From Labilithrix sp. (GTDB lineage: Bacteria; Myxococcota_A; Polyangia; Polyangiales; Polyangiaceae): 57,163 bases of DNA. The notes beneath the pieces were generated by a model. That model saw nothing but the letters and a program-made list of their open reading frames with translations. It was not told the DNA's origin and did not search any database. Positions 54,154 to 57,163 of this stretch are shown here, in pieces (position 1 is the first letter of the stretch; each line of letters opens with the position of its first letter). A program made the position numbers and the translations under genes. The stretch is from positions 1-57,163 of the forward strand of contig JAHBWA010000048.1 in assembly GCA_019637195.1 (NCBI GenBank). Direction: 5' to 3'.

Positions 54154-55349
54154 CGATCTGGCGCGGTCTTCTCATCGCCGTCCCCGGGACGGCGCTCGTC
54201 CTCGGCGCCTGCAGCACCGAGCGAAGCTACGTCGGGGTCGAGGACGCCGGAGCGCCGCCGGGCGACTTCGCCCCGCCACCCTCGGCCGACGGCGGAGACG
54301 CGACCGCGCTGGAGGAGCCCGACGTCCCCCTCTGCATGGCGACCGAGTGCCCGGCGCCCTACGCGACGTGCGCGAAGACGGCGTCGTTTCTCTGCGCCAC
54401 GAACCTGCGCAACGACAAGGAGAACTGCGGCGCGTGCGGCGTGTCGTGCACGGCGCTCGCGCGTGGCCTGAACATGGGCGCGCGCTGCGTGGAAGGCGCG
54501 TGCGTCTTCGAGTGCATCGTCGTCGACGACCCTTTCTACGATTGCAACGGCATCATCGACGACGGCTGCGAGACGAACGTAGGCAAGGACGACGAGAACT
54601 GCGGCGGGTGCGGGATCAAGTGCGCGCCCGGCGTGCGCTGCATCTCCGGCCAGTGCGGCTGCCCGAGCGGCCTCGTCGACTGCGGCGGCGCCTGCGTCGA
54701 CACGCGCTTCGACGACATGAACTGCGGCGCCTGCATGAACGAGTGCCCGCCCTTCCCGGACGACGGTTGCGACCCGATCCCCGAAGAGACCTTCTACGGC
54801 TGCGGGGACCGCGCGTGCGGCGCCCTCAAGTGCCACTACGGCTTCGGAGACTGCAACCGCGACCTCGGCCTCGGCTGCGCGTCCGACGGCTGCGAGACGA
54901 ACCTGCGCACGAACCCCGAGCACTGCGGCGCGTGCGGCGTGAAGTGCTCCCCCGGTCAGGTCTGCCGGGACCAGGGCAACGGCCCCGAGTGCAGCGACGC
55001 GTGCGGAACGCTCGGCCTCGGCGAGTGCCCGTATCCGCTGGCCGGGCGAGACGCGACCGCCTGCGTCGACTTCCGGAACGATCCGAAGAACTGCGGCGCG
55101 TGCGGGATCGTCTGCCCGGCCGGCATCAACCAGGTCGCCACCTGCGACAAGGGCGTGTGCGGGCGCGTCTGCGAGCCCGGGTTCGCCGACTGCAACGGCG
55201 ATCCGATCGACGGCTGCGAGGTCGACCTCGGCTCGCACCCGGCGAACTGCGGGGCGTGCGGCAACGCGTGCAACTTCGCCGAGGGTCAACCCTGCATCAA
55301 CGGCCAGTGTCTCGTCGCGCCGTGCGACGGCGGAGTGGTGACGAAATGA
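54150..55349 (+). CDS. Cys-rich repeat lipoprotein
   Basis: A 399-aa protein. Lipobox LGAC (Cys21) is followed by an Asp/Pro/Gly linker. From about 65 onward come five or more disulfide repeats of the type CNG..DDGCETN(V/L)..(D/N)..NCG.CG..C (for example DGCETNLRTNPEHCGACGVK and DGCEVDLGSHPANCGACGNA). Such repeats occur in many myxobacterial surface proteins. It is probably exposed on the cell surface. ATGA overlaps at both ends tie it tightly to the sigma-factor operon. Confidence 0.9.
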   Translation: MTIWRGLLIAVPGTALVLGACSTERSYVGVEDAGAPPGDFAPPPSADGGDATALEEPDVPLCMATECPAPYATCAKTASFLCATNLRNDKENCGACGVSCTALARGLNMGARCVEGACVFECIVVDDPFYDCNGIIDDGCETNVGKDDENCGGCGIKCAPGVRCISGQCGCPSGLVDCGGACVDTRFDDMNCGACMNECPPFPDDGCDPIPEETFYGCGDRACGALKCHYGFGDCNRDLGLGCASDGCETNLRTNPEHCGACGVKCSPGQVCRDQGNGPECSDACGTLGLGECPYPLAGRDATACVDFRNDPKNCGACGIVCPAGINQVATCDKGVCGRVCEPGFADCNGDPIDGCEVDLGSHPANCGACGNACNFAEGQPCINGQCLVAPCDGGVVTK

Positions 55350-56632
55350 AGCGCAAGCCAAGCTCACGCTGGATCGCGGTCGGCTCCGCGTCCGCCCTCG
55401 GAATGCTCGTGACCGCGTTCGCGAGCTGCGCGACGAACTCCGACGGAGACACGACCGATCCGGACCCGACGGTGACGGTCCCGGAGGCCGGCGCCGCCCC
55501 CGACGCCGACGCCGAGATCGAGGCGAGCCTGCCCGAGGCGGGCTGCGAGCCCACCGATCCGGGGTGCACCACCGAGGTCGTGCCGTGCGAGACGGTCTCG
55601 CTCTGCCTCGCACCGACCGGCGTGGAGAGCGGCGACATGCTCACCGGCGTCTGGGGCAGCTCGACGAGCGACGTCTGGGCGATCGGCTCCGGCGGGACCA
55701 TCCTGCACTACGACGGCAAGGCGTGGGCGCGCACACCGACGGGCCTCTACAACACGTTCCGCGGGATCTGGGGCACGGGGCCGAACGACGTGTGGGCGGT
55801 CGCCAGCACCGGCGTCATCGTCCACACGGGCGGCTTCGCGAACGGCACGGCCACGTGGGAGAACCGGCCGTCGCCGGTCCCCGCGCTCCTCGCGTCGACG
55901 CAGCTCCTCGTCCGCTCGGTGTGGACGAGCTCCTCCGACGACGTCCGCCTCGGCGGCGTGCCGTTCGACATCCGCACGCGAGGCGTCACGGGGCAGTACT
56001 GGACGCGCGGCGACCAGTGGCTGCGGACCCCGCTCGCCGACGGCGGCGTGACGTGGCGCACGGTGGCGGGCGCGCCGACGGTCACGAGCATCTGGGGCTC
56101 GTCGGCCTCGGACGTCTGGATGCTCGGCGACAACAGCGCGGCGGTGCCGCACGAGCGCGCGCTGACCTTCCACGGCACGCCGGACGAAGCCGACGCGGGC
56201 GGCGCGGTCCCGGTCGAGCACCGCGACCCGCTCACCTGGCGCGCGGTCGACGCGCAGTCCGAGCACACGCTCGAGGCCGTCGGCGGGACGTCCGCGGACG
56301 ACGTCTGGGCGGTGGGCCAGCGCGGCACCATCCGGCGCATCGGCAAGGACGACGATCGCTGGCGGAAGGTCGACTCGCCCGTCACCGCGACGCTCCGAGC
56401 GGTCTGGGGCAGCGGCCCGAGCGACGTCTGGATCGTCGGCGATGACGCGACGATCCTCCACTACGACGGGACGAAGCTCACGCCGGTCAGCGCGCAGCTG
56501 CCGCTCGGTCCGCGGCCGAACCTCCGCGGCGTCTGGGGGAGCGGGCCGAACGACGTCTGGATCGTCGGCGACCGCGTCGCGCTCCACTACACCGGGCCCA
56601 AGGCGGGCGCGGGCGGCAAGGGTGCCCCATGA
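55346..56632 (+). CDS. DVW-repeat beta-propeller lipoprotein
   Basis: A 428-aa protein. The signal peptide ends FASC (Cys28), followed by a Thr/Asp/Pro/Glu-rich linker with more Cys. From about residue 95 at least six repeats of the form (G/S)(V/I)WG(S/T)...(S/N)DVW..G occur (GVWGSSTSDVWAIGSGGTIL, GIWGTGPNDVWAVASTGVIV, AVWGSGPSDVWIVGDDATIL, GVWGSGPNDVWIVGD). These are blades of a beta propeller, a surface-binding fold frequent in myxobacteria. It overlaps its neighbours by four bases on each side. Confidence 0.92.
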   Translation: MKRKPSSRWIAVGSASALGMLVTAFASCATNSDGDTTDPDPTVTVPEAGAAPDADAEIEASLPEAGCEPTDPGCTTEVVPCETVSLCLAPTGVESGDMLTGVWGSSTSDVWAIGSGGTILHYDGKAWARTPTGLYNTFRGIWGTGPNDVWAVASTGVIVHTGGFANGTATWENRPSPVPALLASTQLLVRSVWTSSSDDVRLGGVPFDIRTRGVTGQYWTRGDQWLRTPLADGGVTWRTVAGAPTVTSIWGSSASDVWMLGDNSAAVPHERALTFHGTPDEADAGGAVPVEHRDPLTWRAVDAQSEHTLEAVGGTSADDVWAVGQRGTIRRIGKDDDRWRKVDSPVTATLRAVWGSGPSDVWIVGDDATILHYDGTKLTPVSAQLPLGPRPNLRGVWGSGPNDVWIVGDRVALHYTGPKAGAGGKGAP

Positions 56633-57163
56633 AACACCTCGCAAAGCATCGCTCGATGCGCAGGCTCGCGCCGTACGGCGTGATCGGCACGGCCACGCTG
56701 TCGATGCTGGTCGCCTGCGCGGACTCGGTCGTCCTCGGCAGCGAAGACGACGCGCCCGACGGCGGGACCGTCACCCTGCCGCCGAGCGACGGCGGCGGCG
56801 TCGACGTGGACGTCGACGCCGCGCCCCCGGAGGCCGGTCCCGACGCCGACGGAGGGATCCCGATCTGCTCGAAGGACGGCTTCTGCCACAGCGTCCTGCC
56901 GCAGGGACAGCACCTGGTCGACGTCTGGGGCGACGGCCAGGGCACCGTGTGGACGGTCAGCCGCGAGGGCAACATCCTCCGCTGGGACGGCAGCGCCTGG
57001 ACGATCCACCACTCCGTCGCGGGAGAAGCGCGCTCGGTCTGGGGCAGCGGCCCGACCGACGTCTGGGTGGCGACCTCGCTCGGCCTGCTCCGCGGCCAAG
57101 GAGAGACCGCGGCGAGCCTCGTCTTCTCGTTCGTCCCCGACCTTCCCGGAGACGAGTACATCC
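56629..57163 (+). CDS. Second DVW-repeat lipoprotein, truncated by the window end
   Basis: The frame opens at ATG 56629, overlapping the previous stop by four bases, and runs off the window; 178 codons are visible. A twin-start basic N-terminus leads to a hydrophobic stretch ending MLVAC (Cys30). An Asp/Gly/Pro/Val-rich linker and a Cys pair (CSKDGFC) follow, then the first propeller-like repeats (VDVWGDGQGTVWTVSREGNI, SVWGSGPTDVWVATSLG). It is a paralogue of the preceding gene, so the operon carries at least two related surface propellers. Confidence 0.9.
   Translation, partial: MKHLAKHRSMRRLAPYGVIGTATLSMLVACADSVVLGSEDDAPDGGTVTLPPSDGGGVDVDVDAAPPEAGPDADGGIPICSKDGFCHSVLPQGQHLVDVWGDGQGTVWTVSREGNILRWDGSAWTIHHSVAGEARSVWGSGPTDVWVATSLGLLRGQGETAASLVFSFVPDLPGDEYI

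Overview
The window is very GC-rich and fits a myxobacterium of the Polyangiales type (Sorangium, Labilithrix or a relative). This rests on content: Hanks-type kinases with PEGA or AAA/TPR tails, Cys-rich and DVW-propeller surface lipoproteins, thrombospondin-type-3/OmpA proteins, a TonB-domain/TonB-receptor fusion, and a sigma-54 activator with an FHA domain. The lineage is inferred; no 16S gene is present.

Left third (1-16,400), almost all on the minus strand: a gene-expression supercluster. In transcription order it runs tRNA-Thr(TGT), tRNA-Tyr(GTA), tRNA-Gly(TCC), tRNA-Thr(GGT), tuf, rpmG, tRNA-Trp(CCA), secE, nusG, a small Cys-rich ORF, rplK, rplA, rplJ, rplL, an attenuator hairpin, rpoB, a small lipoprotein gene, rpoC, and a strong intrinsic terminator with a UUCG tetraloop. 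The four tRNAs before tuf stand in the same order as E. coli thrU-tyrU-glyT-thrT-tufB. Lineage oddities are a lipoprotein gene translationally coupled between rpoB and rpoC, an EF-Tu with an atypical switch I, a SecE with a long acidic N-terminus, and a broken duplicate of the tRNA-Gly 3' end carrying an 81-bp insert. A DUF559 gene ends at the left edge.

Middle (16,700-41,400): cell envelope and miscellaneous genes. They include a TPR lipoprotein, a YdcH-like protein, a three-unit 53-bp tandem repeat, a PEGA-domain Ser/Thr kinase with a near-leaderless promoter, a TSP3/OmpA protein, a TonB-CTD/TonB-receptor fusion coupled to a lipoprotein, a Cys-rich secreted protein, a YqjD-like protein, an EEP-family hydrolase, YihY, DUF1328, a HicB-like protein, trmB (apparently leaderless), a GT-C type membrane glycosyltransferase, a two-domain SnoaL-like lipoprotein, an operon of aldo/keto reductase, inositol-phosphatase-like and FAD oxidoreductase genes, and a Cys-repeat/SUMF1 protein.

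Right third (41,500-57,163): signalling. A giant kinase/degenerate cyclase/AAA/TPR protein lies divergent to a partner-switching operon (Cache-HAMP-PP2C phosphatase, HATPase, STAS). That operon converges on an FHA-AAA+-Fis regulator with a GAFSGA loop. Next come a HEAT-like lipoprotein, an envelope protein, and an overlapping operon of ECF sigma factor, membrane protein, Cys-rich lipoprotein and two DVW-propeller lipoproteins, the last cut by the window edge. This last operon is the best candidate for a poorly described system: a sigma factor and possible anti-sigma factor co-expressed with surface lipoproteins.
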